This document shows, one piece after another, positions 24,884 to 37,400 of a stretch of DNA of 64,000 nt. Made by a program: the position numbers and the translations under genes. This DNA is from Brevipalpus yothersi (Eukaryota; Arthropoda; Arachnida; Trombidiformes; Tenuipalpidae), in assembly GCA_003956705.1 (NCBI GenBank), contig QZCP01000712.1:124001-188000 (forward strand), in the 5' to 3' direction. Every line of letters starts with the position of its first letter. The first letter of the stretch is position 1. The notes below the pieces were generated by a model. That model made no database searches and was not told the DNA's origin. It saw nothing but the letters and a program-made list of their open reading frames with translations.

Positions 24884-26932
24884 ATGGACCATTCTCCATC
24901 TCCTTCTTTGTTCCGTCAAATATTCAAGCCAAATGCTAATGAAGATGAGGCATTGATCAACAAGAAGCTCCACAAAGAGCTTCTATTGCGAATATTCTCC
25001 TACCTTGATGTCATATCGCTCTGTCGATGTGCCCAAGTGTCCAAGGTGATTCTTCTTTTTTTATTGCTATTCCTCATCTTTCCATCTTTTCACTCTGATT
25101 TTGATGAGGAAAATAATCATTCCTCTCCAACGTAATCGTTACTTACGTTGATTTCTCCCTCACTCCTAGGCTTGGAACATTCTTGCCCTAGATGGTAGTA
25201 ATTGGCAGAGAGTAGACTTGTTCAATTTCCAAACTGATATCGAAGGGCCTGTCGTGGAAAATATATCGCTCAGATGTGGAGGTTTCCTCAAACAGTTGAG
25301 CCTCAGAGGCTGTAAGAGTGTTACTGATGGGGCCCTAAGAACTATTGCCCAAAATTGTAATAATATGGAAGATCTCAACCTTAATGACTGTAAATTTTTA
25401 ACAGACAGGTCAGTTGAATTTTAGTACAGTTCTCCGAACTGATTGGCAGAACTTTCCTATTATTGGCTTTTAACAATACTTCCTATTTCTTTAGCACCTG
25501 TGCCAGCCTTAGCAAACACTGCTCAAGATTGATCAGTTTAAATCTTGGGTCTTGCATCGAAATTACGGATAGATCATTGGAAGCACTCGGGTATGATTCT
25601 GTTCTTTGTTCACCTGATCTGACGCACTCATCTAACGATCTTGTTTAATGTGCTTGATTTTCCAATCAAATTTTATGCTAAAACAGCTCTCTTGATCTAG
25701 ATTTTAGTCCATCATTCCATAGTTTATGGAAGAATATCAATAAGATCAATAGCATTAGGGGGAAAGCAATGTCAAATATGCAATGTTAACTCTCGATGGT
25801 GCAATATTACGAAGCATCGATTTTCTCTTCGGGCTTTGGTCACTGATGCTCTTTTTCACCCCCACAGTGAAGGATGTCCAGACTTGGAACGAATTGATAT
25901 ATCTCACTGTGGAGAGATAACCACACAGGGAATTAAAGCGTTGGTCAAAGGATGTCCAAAGTTACGTGCCTTGATAGCCGTAATGTGTACTAAAATAGGC
26001 GACGAAGCGATTATTGAACTCGCGGCTCATTGTCCTAATCTAGAAGTCATCAATTTGAAGGCATGTTCTCTCATCACAGATGAAGCTATTGTTAGTCTAG
26101 CCAAAAGTTGTACCAACTTGACTCACGTGTGCTTGTCAAATTGTACACAATTGACTGATTCATCGCTCCTAGCTCTGGGTCAACATTGCCACAAACTTCT
26201 CACTCTTGAGGTAGCTCGATGTTCTCGTTTCACTGATCATGGATACCAAGCTCTAGCAAAAAATTGTCACCTGCTGGAAAATCTTGACTTGGAAGAGAAT
26301 AATTACATAACTGACAACACTATTACACATCTTTCTGCTGGATGTCCTGTCCTCCAAAAATTGGTATTTATATAAATCCTATCATTTATTCTATTCCATC
26401 TATTCTCACCCCAAACTTGATGCAGGCTGACTTTCGTGTTAGAACAGTTACAATTTTTCCCTAGAATTTCATATTCATCATCCTCTAGCCCTTCACCTCT
26501 ACCAAGATCTTTGCTAACTCATCGAATCTCTTCCTTTTCTTTTCAACTAGATTCTTTCACATTGTGAGCTGATCACTGATGAAGGCATTCGAAACCTAAG
26601 CTCTAGTGCCTGTGCATGTCAGCATCTCACATTTCTTGACTTGGATAATTGTCCATTGATCTCTGATACTTCTCTTGCTCATTTGGCTACTTGTAACAAT
26701 TTACGAAGGATTGAACTTTATGATTGTGCTTTAATTACTCGAACTGGTATCAGACGTCTGACAGTAAGTGTTGATCTTATGCGTTTGAATTACATCAAAA
26801 CTTATCGTTGATTCTCTCCCATAGGACCTTCTACCTGATCTCAAAGTTCACGCTTACTTTCAGTCATTAACCCCTCAGCCATCACAGGGTGTGGGTAGAC
26901 GGAAATACTGTCGTTGTTGTGCAATTTTATGA
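24884..26932 (+). CDS. F-box and leucine-rich-repeat protein FBXL2/FBXL20 type with CaaX terminus
   Basis: Six exons join in frame: 24884-25045, 25170-25408, 25495-25590, 25868-26363, 26551-26763 and 26825-26932; 437 residues, close to vertebrate FBXL2/20 (423-436). The N-terminal F-box is INKKLHKELLLRIFSYLDVI with LCRCAQVSKAWN. About eleven Cys-containing leucine-rich repeats follow, with units such as LSLRGCKSVTDGALRTIA and LNLKACSLITDEAIVSLA. The protein ends RRKYCRCCAIL, and the terminal CAIL is a CaaX box that in FBXL2 is geranylgeranylated and directs membrane localisation. Role from the family: substrate receptor of an SCF ubiquitin ligase; FBXL20 orthologues act on presynaptic RIM. 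The acceptor used for exon 6 is ctcccatag. The gene is complete. Confidence 0.95.
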
Positions 26933-28169
26933 CCAGAAGTCTAAGACTCTTGGCATAATCCAGAATTCAAGTCGAGGAATCGATCAATTCATTTGCTTCT
27001 TGTACATAATTAACGTTACCAAACTTTGTTTCATATGCTTAAATACGCTCTTGATGATTTTTGATCCTATACTTACTCGGATGCTTAACTGAAGCTTGAG
27101 AATATGTTCAGAACTAGTGGCTCAAAATCTTTCCTCTTGCTCCCCAATAATTTCCCTTAGCTCATTTCTTTTTTCATTTTCGTTCTGAAAATTTCTTATT
27201 CTCAAATTCTTTATAAGTTTTTTTGTTCGTTTTTCACAATCCCTACTTCAATTGTTACTCATTCGTTCGATTCTCCAAGATTTTTTCATGTCCAATCATG
27301 GAATTATGGAAGGATATATACACAGCCCGGTAATAGAAAGGCATCTAGCATCGAAAATGTCACTAAAATCAAGAGGCAAAACCTTTCTCATGTATTCTTC
27401 CGCGCAATCACAAACGACAACAAATTACATGTGCCTGATCAAAAAAATCTTTTGAAATCCCGTCTCCGTCTAATTTCCTATCATTTTCTTTGTCCAATCG
27501 ACATTAAACTCTGACATAATTCGATTACTTCTACAATATCGTTCACGACTGTCAATGCCAATCAGGTTTGTGTGGAAATAATCTTCCTCAGGTTTTTTTA
27601 TTCTCAAAACCGAAATGAGTAGCTGCAGGACATGGCATCCCAAAATACTGAGAGTGCAATTGATGCACCTATCTCTGGATTCTCAAGCCCTCAATGTAAT
27701 GGGATGTTTCTGAATATTACCTATTTCGAAACAAACTGCGATTATTCAGTAACTTGAGAGTCTTGACACACGAATGTCATAAAATTTTGCATCTATCTCG
27801 CTTTTTTTATACGTCGAATCTATTGGTCCGTAAACTTTCCCACATCATCTCTTCATAATTTAAAACGATAACTTTTTTTGTAATCTGCAAACTCAAGAAA
27901 GCATCTCTAACACCATTCGAATGATATTTTAAAACAATTTGTAGAATTGACACCACCCAATTAAGCCATAAAAGTCATCAGAACATTGCATTTAACAGCT
28001 GATTGAGGCCACTCGGTAATAATAATGAAAATTCTCTCTTTCAATCTAAAAATGCTGGCCATCAATCCACCAAGAACGCGGTTCTTGGGTGAGGAACAAA
28101 ATCCGCTCATGATGTCCAGTAGCTGAGGTTGATCGATATTCCTTCGGTACATTGATTACGAAATTTTTG

Positions 28170-28202
<33 letters not shown>

Positions 28203-28619
28203 GTCTGTCTCTCTCTCTTACTTCATCTCCATGGTACACAGCAAGCTTTGCTCCATGTACACAGTGGCGGCTGAGCTCCGAGAAGCCAACTTGTGTACAA
28301 GCTTTCGTGTAATTTTGGCTTGTTAGTCATCATCACCAGTTATTCAAATATAAATTACAATTACAATAGAATCATTACAAATTACTGAATTAGTGGATTG
28401 TATTGATAGTAGCTATATTTATCATCATTTGATTGCAATTATTATTATTGTTAGTCATCATAACTGGCTTGTGTCAAGTGTGTTTTATTTTGGTGTGATT
28501 GTGTGTGAAACGCCTCTGTTTATTCTTAGATCTCAATTAATTGATATAATATTAATAACTCGGATTATTTCCATTATCTCTCCTTCTCTTCTTATCATCA
28601 TTAAACTCATCACTTTAAA
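26933..28619. other. Intergenic stretch with CT microsatellite, no supported gene
   Basis: FBXL 3' UTR and the presumed Csp promoter or 5' UTR. A CT tract lies at about 28174-28218. Open frames here are short, AT-rich and without motifs. Confidence 0.5.
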
Positions 28620-30857
28620 ATGAATGATATAGCTAATAGACGCTTGTCGTAAGTGATTTGTTCATATTGCCCAATGTTTTCTTTTTTTCAAACAATCAAC
28701 TGATTGTCGGCTCATTGCTTGCTACTTTTTCTATTTTTTTTGCAGAACCTCTGGTGACTCTTTATATATTGTGCTAGGTGTTCCTAAATCAGCAAATCAA
28801 GATGAAATAAAGAAAGCTTATCGCAAGGTTAGATGACGATTTATATTTGGACTACTGTTGGTCTCTATTTATCACAATTTTTCTGACCATATGCGTTTGC
28901 TTTGCATTGTTTCATTGCCCTAGTCTCACAATTTTTCTTGTCTCTTACTATCAGTTGGCGTTGAAATATCATCCCGATAAAAATCCTGATAATCCAGAGG
29001 CTTCAGAAAAATTCAAAGACATCAATCATGCTCATCGTGTTCTATCCGATTTGAAAAAGAGAAATATTTATGACACTTATGGATCACTTGGACTGTATAT
29101 GGCACAGCAAGTTGGCGAAGAATATGTGCATACCTATTATATGCTTTCCTCGAAGTGGTGCAAATTGCTGATAGTAAGTTTGCTTTACACTTTGAACTAG
29201 GTCCATGGCAATTCTATTTGGTAATTTAAGAAGTTGGTCAAATCGCTCCTCTGAACAGAGTTTTGGTAACTCCTTCAATATTGACTCCATAATGTGAAGG
29301 ATTCCATCCAAAAAATCATTCAGACATTTTATTGATGCTTTGATTTAAGTTATGAATATTCTGCTATTTTGACGATATGAAATCAGGCCCAATTCATCAT
29401 GATTTCGATTGTCATTCTCTGTGATTCAATTTTCACGCTGTAGTTAGATTGCGACAGAGGGACATAGCTTGCATTATAGTGTTACTGATTGTTGCGTCAT
29501 CTTTTGACTAGATGCCGGAAGAAGGATTGTGGAAGTGTTCCGAGAACTTTTTTAATAACTTTGTATAATATTTTCTTCTCAGGGCATAACCAGTATATTG
29601 ACGTGTTGTTGCTGCTGCTGCTGTTTTTGTTGTTGTTTTAACTTCTGTTGTGGACGCTACAGGTAAATTGATACAAATTCTGATGTATTATAATGGATTG
29701 ATTCGAACTTTCTTCTTCTCAATTGAATTTTAGGCCAAAAGAGCCTACTCCAGGAGAAGCTGGTGACTATTCGGATCTCAAGGTAAGCATATTTATCCGG
29801 ATTTTTCTAAGAATTACTCAATTAAGAAAAATCTCATCCTTCAGTGTTTTTTTTATAAATAAGCCTGATGAAAAATCGAGGGAAAAACAGACCTTCTGTT
29901 AATGTCTCTTCGTCAGCAACAGTTTCTCATCTCATTATTTTCTAGGCATATTCATCTATCGATTCTATTAATATAATTAGCCTTCTTATCTCTCCAAGTT
30001 TTTCCCTAGAGCAATCTGACTCTAATACTTTAGACTTTAGCCTTCAGGGTTCCTCAATTCTTGCGAGCACAAACAAGTTGAGCCTCCCTTTCTCGCATTT
30101 TCTTATGCTGCCTTTGTGAAAATGGTTACTTGTGCTCCTCTTGGCAAATTTTATTCAATTTTCTAGTTCTTAGATTGCTGTTTTATTATTGGTGTAGTAC
30201 ACCAATGATATCAAAATTCACCATGTTCAATCTCAATTCAATTATGAGATTCATATCATTACCTTCATTATCTTTATTTCTTGCTTCTTTATTTGACTGC
30301 ATAGGAAGAGAAAGATCCGAAGACAGTAGATAGAGAGAATAGAGTAAGTTTCAAACGATCTTGAGTACCTGATAACAATCAAACTTCACTAAACACCCGA
30401 GTGTATGAGGGTTTTCGTACACTGACACTCTCTTGCTTCTTCTCTCCCTCTCTTTCTTTCTCTTTCTATTTTTTCCGTTTGACTCATCTGAGCTTTAGCT
30501 TCTAAAATTTTAGAACATTACTAACAGTATCATCTTCGAATGATTTCAAAAGTTTCATTGAAGTCATTTCATTAACACAAGCTCACATTTCGACACTTTT
30601 GTTTATTAATTTTAATAAATTTTCATCCTTTTTTCCCCAAGGATGAACTTGATCGGGAAGAAAATGATACTTCGAGACCTGTGACAAGTCAACCCGGTGG
30701 AGGATCATCATCTGTTCCAGCATGGGATCCCGCCTCCGATCCATGGTCTGATTCAACCACCAGTAGGGGAGGAAACCCAATCGCTATGCCCCCACCAACA
30801 GAAAAAACGGGTCTAAATTCAGCAGGATTTTCTCAGCAATATCAATCCTGGGACTGA
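28620..30857 (+). CDS. Csp: Cysteine string protein (DNAJC5 type J-domain co-chaperone)
   Basis: Seven exons join in frame: 28620-28648, 28746-28827, 28955-29173, 29583-29662, 29734-29782, 30305-30343 and 30642-30857; 237 residues. The N-terminus MNDIANRRLSTSGDSLYIVL leads into a J domain with the invariant HPD in LALKYHPDKNPDNPEASEKF. A linker precedes the cysteine string in exon 4 (TCCCCCCFCCCFNFCCGRY, 11 cysteines), the palmitoylation region that anchors the protein to synaptic vesicles. The tail contains PTPGEAGDYSDL, an acidic exon and SVPAWDPASDPWSD, and ends at TGA 30855-30857. Family role: with Hsc70 it keeps SNAREs such as SNAP-25 folded during neurotransmitter release. Length lies between human CSP-alpha (198) and fly Csp (about 249). 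The two small exons 5 and 6 could be alternatively spliced. Confidence 0.95.
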
Positions 30858-31898
30858 AGAGCACAGAGGCTTCCAGTACGATTCAAGTCAGTTTCGAATC
30901 AACAAGAGGAAAAAGGCATAGATATGATGATCATGTTTTCCTGTCATCCAAGTCTGAGGGATTTCAGTTTGTTAGAAGCTTCGTTTTCCTGATCTCTTGT
31001 ACTCTCTCTCTCTCTTTCTCTTTTCATCTCTCTCTCTCACACACACACACTTACACTTCTCATCCGGTCAGTATTCAAGCGACTCATTGCCACGTGTGAA
31101 TGAGCTCTGTTTTAATTGTGTATTAAGGAGAGAAGATTTTTCGTGTTATATTCACCATCGAAGCACATAAGTTTCCACCTTTGTAAGACTTGGGCACTCG
31201 ATCGATGAGGATGATGATAATGGAACTTACATTCCTTGATCATATATATAATTACTGATTTTTTTGTAAAAAACAAATCTTAACCAAAGTGTGTGTATCG
31301 TAAAATGCTTTGATCAAGAAGAAAACGTTAGTCATACCATGCCTTGAATATGACAAACACGATAGAGTGATTGACCGATAAATTGTAACTGTATGTCTCT
31401 GGATTGCATTCAAAATATATTCCATTTCGAAACACCAAACTATCTGCATCAAGTAATATGCCATGAGTCATTCTGATACAAAATTCTCCCACCCAAAATG
31501 CGGAGTTTTGATGATGATTATTCTTGCACAACAGCGATAACTGGTTGAGTCAATCGTTGCTTAACTCACCCCCCCCCCTTTATCTCTCTCTCTCTCTCTC
31601 TTTTTTACTCCCTGATTTCGTAAGATTTCAGCAACTCTGATGCGAGAGGGGGAAAAAAGATGTGAGTATACGCTCTGTTATGAAGCTGATACATGTATGT
31701 GTTTGATTGGATCAATAATAATGTGTTCACTTATATTCTCTGTGTTGTAAACACTGATTGAGTGGCGGTGAGAAAGAGAGAGAGAGAGGGAGAGAGAGAA
31801 AAGTCCCATGTAAACATTTCACAATAACAAAACATTTCGATCCCTTTCTCCTCCTCATCTCCACTTTTCTCTCTCTCTCTCTTGCTCTTGGTCCCATG

Positions 31899-31946
<48 letters not shown>

Positions 31947-33216
31947 GGAAAAAGTGTGTATGGAGGGCAGAATGAATGTAGGAGTTTGTACACATGTACA
32001 TAAAGCTTAAGAGAATCATTGTATTTCTCGATATTCGAGAGACATTGTCGCACTGTCCAGCGGCCGGGTGATGGTGGGCACCGAAGCAAGTCGTAATAGG
32101 ACAGGTGCGAAGTCCTCTTGCGGGGAACGGTGGGGAACGGTGGGGAATCGGAGTTCGTCCGAACGTAGTTGGCCTCTCTCTCTCTGCACTGTTGTGCACT
32201 GCTATGCCTCAGGCAGCGACCGAGCGTGGTGGCTGCACACGCCGAAGGCGGAGCCAATAGAGTATCCGCCCACAGACGCACGTAGCGGTGGGTCTTACTA
32301 ATGCTGTTAATGTTCACTTTGATACACTCTCTTTCTTTTGCCTTTCTCTTGCCTCCTGCTTGCTACTCGTGTCCAGGAGAGAGAGAAGAGAGAGAGAGAA
32401 AAGAGAGAGAAAAAAGAGAGAGAGAAGAGAGAGGCAAAAGATTGCAGAATCGTTGGACAGGAGGTTGAGGAAGAAGAAGCGCGATGGTGAACCAGATTTC
32501 GAGATAATTTGGATGTGCTCTTGAATTGCCAAATGTTTTAGTAAATCCCTTTTTTTTCCATCTGAGAGAGAGAGAAAGAGAGAGATAGTTTTTTTCCCTA
32601 CACACGCTTTTCTCTCTCTCTCTCTTACAACTCTATTTTTCTCTCTGTGTAAATCTGTGTTGTAAGAGTGTGTAAGTTGTCTGTGACAATATATCTGGTG
32701 ATTTGATGTGTGTGTCCGTGTAAAATTTTCAATCCCATATCTTGTGTATGGGTCTGTGACTGTCTCACTCCTACTCACACACACATATACACACAAATAC
32801 ACAGACAAACACACTCACCATCAGTTCTGTGTGAGAAAAATTTTGTCAAGTTTAAAGTGCGTGCTTCGTTCTAACTAACATTTATAACTGTGCTTCAGGG
32901 TGAGATACATTCCTCCCCCGATTGCCGATTGTAGTGTTGACCAATAATTGTAATAGTTAAAGTGATTCCAACGTGTCTGATTATTTCTCCTCTTCATCTT
33001 TCATCAATATTAATTGAATTTTCAATCCGTATAATGATGTTTGTTTGTCAGTGAGAAGAGAGACAAAAAATTAGCATCCAATTTCCTGTTTTTCGCACTC
33101 TATACAAAACTAAACTAAACTTGTGGTGATCCATAAAAATCTCTCTTCTCATCGTATACACTTACCAAACACATCCATATACACCTTCATATACACCCAA
33201 AAAGTAGTCAATAATA
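30858..33216. other. Intergenic region with GA/CT tracts and a GC-rich patch upstream of C/EBP
   Basis: Contains the Csp 3' UTR, many (GA)n/(CT)n tracts (31776-31800, 31868-31942, 32378-32434, 32562-32586), a CA-type tract near 32776-32815 and a markedly GC-richer patch at about 32040-32300. The long open frames on both strands here are read through these repeats and have no real protein motif. Probably C/EBP promoter and 5' UTR. Confidence 0.6.
31868..31942. repeat. CT-loop-GA inverted repeat (perfect 18-bp stem) with GA extension
   Basis: Arms 31868-31885 and 31898-31915 are perfect reverse complements (CT repeats ending TTGC; GCAA followed by GA repeats) separated by a 12-nt loop (tcttggtcccat). 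The GA tract continues to about 31942. Confidence 0.9.
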
Positions 33217-33903
33217 ATGGCCCCGATCAATAAGAAGATTCGAGCAATGATGCTCAATAAACTTCAAGATCAAGAGCCAGATCGTCTCAATGGTACATCG
33301 GACAGCGAGCCAGCTCTATCAGGTCATGACGATTATCATCCACACTTACTTTGCATCAATCATCTACGACTAAGCAGTTGTCATCCTTTGGACTTGAATG
33401 ATAGGAATAATAGTGAAAATCATCTCCACCATCAAGCTGATAATGTTTCCGAAAACAGCGACAATACCTCCAAATCAACCGCCTTCAATAGGCTGATGGT
33501 TAACGATTGCTCATCTGACTCGAATCAATACTCTCCATTATCGTCGATATCTCATTCTGGTGATTATCAGTCGGAAAAAAAGCGTTCCAACAACACCAAC
33601 AATACGGGCAAACAAATCCTGGACAAGAACAGTGATGAATACCGTTTGCGAAGAGAACGAAACAATATTGCCGTACGCAAATCTAGAAGTAAATCAAAGC
33701 TCAAATTTGTACAGACAGTGGAGAGGATTAGTCAACTTGAGCATGAAAATCGAGTTCTCATTAATAAAGTGAAGAGTATGTCTCGAGATTTGAATATTCT
33801 CAAATTCATCCTCATCAAACATGTAAATGGTGGTCTTGGTGTAGCGGCCTATGACCTAGATTCTGATAACTTCAAGGCAGATTCGATGGATTCTGATCAA
33901 TAA
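33217..33903 (+). CDS. C/EBP-family bZIP transcription factor
   Basis: Single-exon gene of 228 residues starting with MAPINKKIRAMMLNK. The C-terminal half carries the C/EBP basic region DEYRLRRERNNIAVRKSRSK (RRERNNxAVRKSR is diagnostic), followed by a leucine zipper with VERISQLEHENRVLINKV and LNILKFILIKHV. The N-terminal 130 residues are Ser/Asn/His-rich and contain a Gly/Ser/Asp stretch typical of an unstructured activation region. C/EBP genes are commonly intronless, as here. Role: sequence-specific DNA-binding dimer controlling differentiation, metabolism or immune genes (slbo in flies). The stop codon TAA lies inside an AATAAA, with another AATAAA a few bases on. The repeat-rich region upstream is the likely promoter. 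Confidence 0.95.
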   Translation: MAPINKKIRAMMLNKLQDQEPDRLNGTSDSEPALSGHDDYHPHLLCINHLRLSSCHPLDLNDRNNSENHLHHQADNVSENSDNTSKSTAFNRLMVNDCSSDSNQYSPLSSISHSGDYQSEKKRSNNTNNTGKQILDKNSDEYRLRRERNNIAVRKSRSKSKLKFVQTVERISQLEHENRVLINKVKSMSRDLNILKFILIKHVNGGLGVAAYDLDSDNFKADSMDSDQ

Positions 33904-34475
33904 AAAGAATAAAGAAAAAGTTAAAAATGCTGCGCATTTTAAAAAAAATCAAAACAAACCATCATGGTACGTTATCATCTCTTGTGATTATTTGGCCCTA
34001 AACTTGATGTGCTACAATCAAAAACTTCGTCCCTTATATTTATATATCTATTAGATTTGAGTATTTTGTGCACCAAAATTATGAGTGTTCGCAAAATTTT
34101 CTCTTAGCTTATATTCATGAAAACTCTATGGTATCGTTAATCGATCTGAAACTTATGTGTAATAAATACGATTGTTGAATCATTCACCAAATTATAAATC
34201 ATAACACTTTTCTCTTTTTTTTCTCTTGAAAACCTTTTGATTGTTGGATATATAAGTATTTTATCCTAGACACGAATATTCAGGGAGACATCAGGAAAGT
34301 TTTCGGACACCCTTTAATTGTGGTTGGAAAAAAGTGCACCAAGTTGAAGCATTACAAAGATTTTCAATTTTTTAATGGGAAAATATTCAATCTGGAAGTG
34401 AAACAAGTAAGAGGTGAGATAGACAATGTGACTTAGATTGGCTTCATTATTGCAAATAAATAACTTCCTACTATA
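33904..34475. other. 3' region between convergent C/EBP and SARM genes
   Basis: AT-rich probable 3' UTRs, with an AATAAA at about 34160. No coding sequence seen. Confidence 0.5.
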
Positions 34476-37400
34476 TCATGAATGTGCTTCCGGAGGTGAT
34501 CTTAGTCCATCAAGGCTACCAGCTCGTGGATATGATCTTAAAGGAGTTCCTGGTGTTCCATAGACAGAATTCTTTCCAAGTGGACCTTCTGAACGATTAT
34601 TTAGTTCTCCTCTCATGAATCTCTCCAATTTATCGACACATGCATCCTGATATTCATGGATCCACCTGGGAAATCGAAGATCAAGAATCGTAACTTGCTC
34701 AGAATAGTGCATGATATTAGATAGTAAAGAGAGGCAAAAATTAGATCAACTCACCTTACACCATTGAAGAAACATATTCCTCGTATATCTTCAGGTAAAC
34801 TCTCCGAATCAGGCCACATGAAATTATCCATAATCGGTATTATATTGCATTTACTTTGTAATGCAGCTTGAATTTCCTGGACACATAAACATTCATAATA
34901 ACAATCTCATCAACAGTTGTCAAAATGTTCAGTTCAGGGAGGAAGGAAATAGAAGTAACCATTGGAGAACATTTATCTGATAAAGGGCAACAACCTCAGT
35001 CCTCTCCCCTTCTAACACCGAATAAGATTGCACAAAATTTCATCATATCAAGCTATAAAAAGTAGACCAAAATTCCCAAATTCCAACCTCATGATGCTCA
35101 GTGGCCCCTCAAAATGTTCTAGTAAGCCTGAATAGTGTGAACAGGGTGTTCTGCAGGCTGGGATCACTGAACAGTCTAGTAGTAGTTGGGATCTTGCTCC
35201 GTAAAGCTAGTGCCCAAAAATGATACTAAGCCAACAATTGAGGATCGAGTTCTGATGAAATACTTATTCTTCCACCATTATATGACCAGCAGCGTCATCT
35301 TTCTAGTCGATATTCCATCTTGAACTTCTAAGATGCTCACTGAATATTGTTCAGGGGCATAGAACTCAGTGCTGGAAAGTTGGAATTTTTTTTGTGTGCC
35401 CTAGACTTAGACTCGTTTTCCCTGTTCCACTAGCTGAGAAAAGTTCGGATGATATAGCTGAGGCTGAAATTTGAAATCTTTATAACTGAATTGAAGATTC
35501 TCCTGGGATTTTTGATGAGATGTAAACTCATACTAACCTTATGTACCCAATCCTTACATTCAGAATCATCCAAACATCGATCCAGAGAATTTGGACTCAG
35601 GACGAGAATGAAATTTTTTGCTTGCTTAATACTGTTGAGGAGATTAGAATCAAATTTACCAGCTTCCAATCGCTCTATATCGATGAACACTGAGAATCCT
35701 CTTAATTGGAGATGAACTTTCAACAAACTAGCCAATTGTGAACCATTTGAACGTCGATAGCTGATGAATGCATCCAAAGATTTTTTTGAGTTAGGCTCAA
35801 GATCGCTGCTTGTAGTGCTGAGATCTATGAAATGTCGATAGATGGATATAAGGTATATAGAAAAAGTTGATCAGGAAGATATGAGAAAGGGTTAAACGAC
35901 GTATAATATAGGAGAGTGATAAATATGAAGCTTACTTTTGAATGCTTCAACAATTTTGTGCCTATGAATACTGTTTTCTATTTTGCATTCATTCAACAGT
36001 TGATCATCGTTCAATGATCTGATAGTTTCTGAATCCACGCCCGCATGTAACATGGAATATGTATACTGTGGATACACATGTCCAAGAGATTGAAGTGTGT
36101 GGAACAAGTTGAGAGTGTCACACGAGGAATAATCTGTGATTCTTTTCAGATGACCAAGCTCACGAAGAAATCTTCGCCTAAGAATTCCATTTTCAATTTT
36201 AAGATCATATTGAAGCATATTCTCCGTCAGTTGAAGAAGTATATCACCATCGATTTGACTTCGTATGAAATCTTTTTCCAAATTCTCGAAACCAATCTAT
36301 AATGAGAACAGTGTATATATATCGTAAACGATGGGTGTCAACCATTCAACTCAGTTCTCGTCGCAGACGTCAGAATAAAATACATTAAATATGATAAGAT
36401 TTGCTTGGCTTGATATTGAAACAGCAAATCAGTATCTTGCGCCACTTTGAGCTCCAGTTTTTATCAGTTTATCTGTTAACCGAATGTTTTCTTCAACATT
36501 TGATGGCCTGGAAAAATTTATCTTCTATTTCGCCACATTGCCTAGTCCTGGAACACAATTCCTTTCTCACACTTTAATCACATTCATTGAAATAGGATTG
36601 ATGTGCATCTATCTTCTTATACTTTATAGTGAGTGAAGACCGAATACGATTTCATTTGAATCCTGGTAACATTTGATTAGATTCATTTTACTCGTAAATA
36701 CTAGAATTGTGAATTAATGGAGCTCTATAAAACTGAAAGTGAAATTAACAGGTTGATGATCATGTACCAATCATGGTATCTCATCATTTCAACCAGAGAG
36801 CGCACCCAAATTCCAGCCTTCATCACACTCACACATGATAAATTCACATGAATTTCGGAAATTACTAATGAATTTTTTTCCTTCCATCCTTTTCAATCGA
36901 TTTTTAGCATGAATTTGGTCAATTTTTCAAAGTTCAAACTAACCTGTTTGACCCATATGATCACATCCTGAACGGTCCAGAGAGGAACTTGTTGAGACAA
37001 TTTATGTGGCACTTTCTCGGATAAAGTTTTCAATGCCTGACAAGCGTATTTTGAAGCCACTGCATTTGGTGAGCTGGCAACTCTTTTCAGCCTCTCAATA
37101 ACACCGATTTCTCTGAGTTCCTATAGGAAAACGAATGATTGAAAAAGTATCGCTAATACAAACCCTTAGAAGATGGAAAAACTATCAAGCTTATCAATCT
37201 TAACAAGCAAGAATTGATAAGGCCTGTTTTCCTTTGCTTACCGATGCTTTGCCTTGCTTTTGCTTAATGCAGGCCTCGACAGCGAAATGAAACGCTGCCA
37301 AACTTCGAGCCTCTTCACGGTCACTCTCCAATACTAGAGCCAATCGTTTGAGCCATTCCTTGGATTGGCCACGAGAATGGACATCCGAATTGGCTGCAAA

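Noticed and set aside
31727..32317. 196-codon minus-strand open frame with Ser/Leu repeats, and overlapping frames on both strands
   Set aside because: Reads through (CT)n/(GA)n microsatellites giving SLSLSL or RERERE; no protein motif, and codons outside the repeat look non-coding.
32314..32814. 166-codon minus frame with Ser/Leu and Arg/Glu repeats
   Set aside because: Simple-sequence artefact in the C/EBP upstream region.
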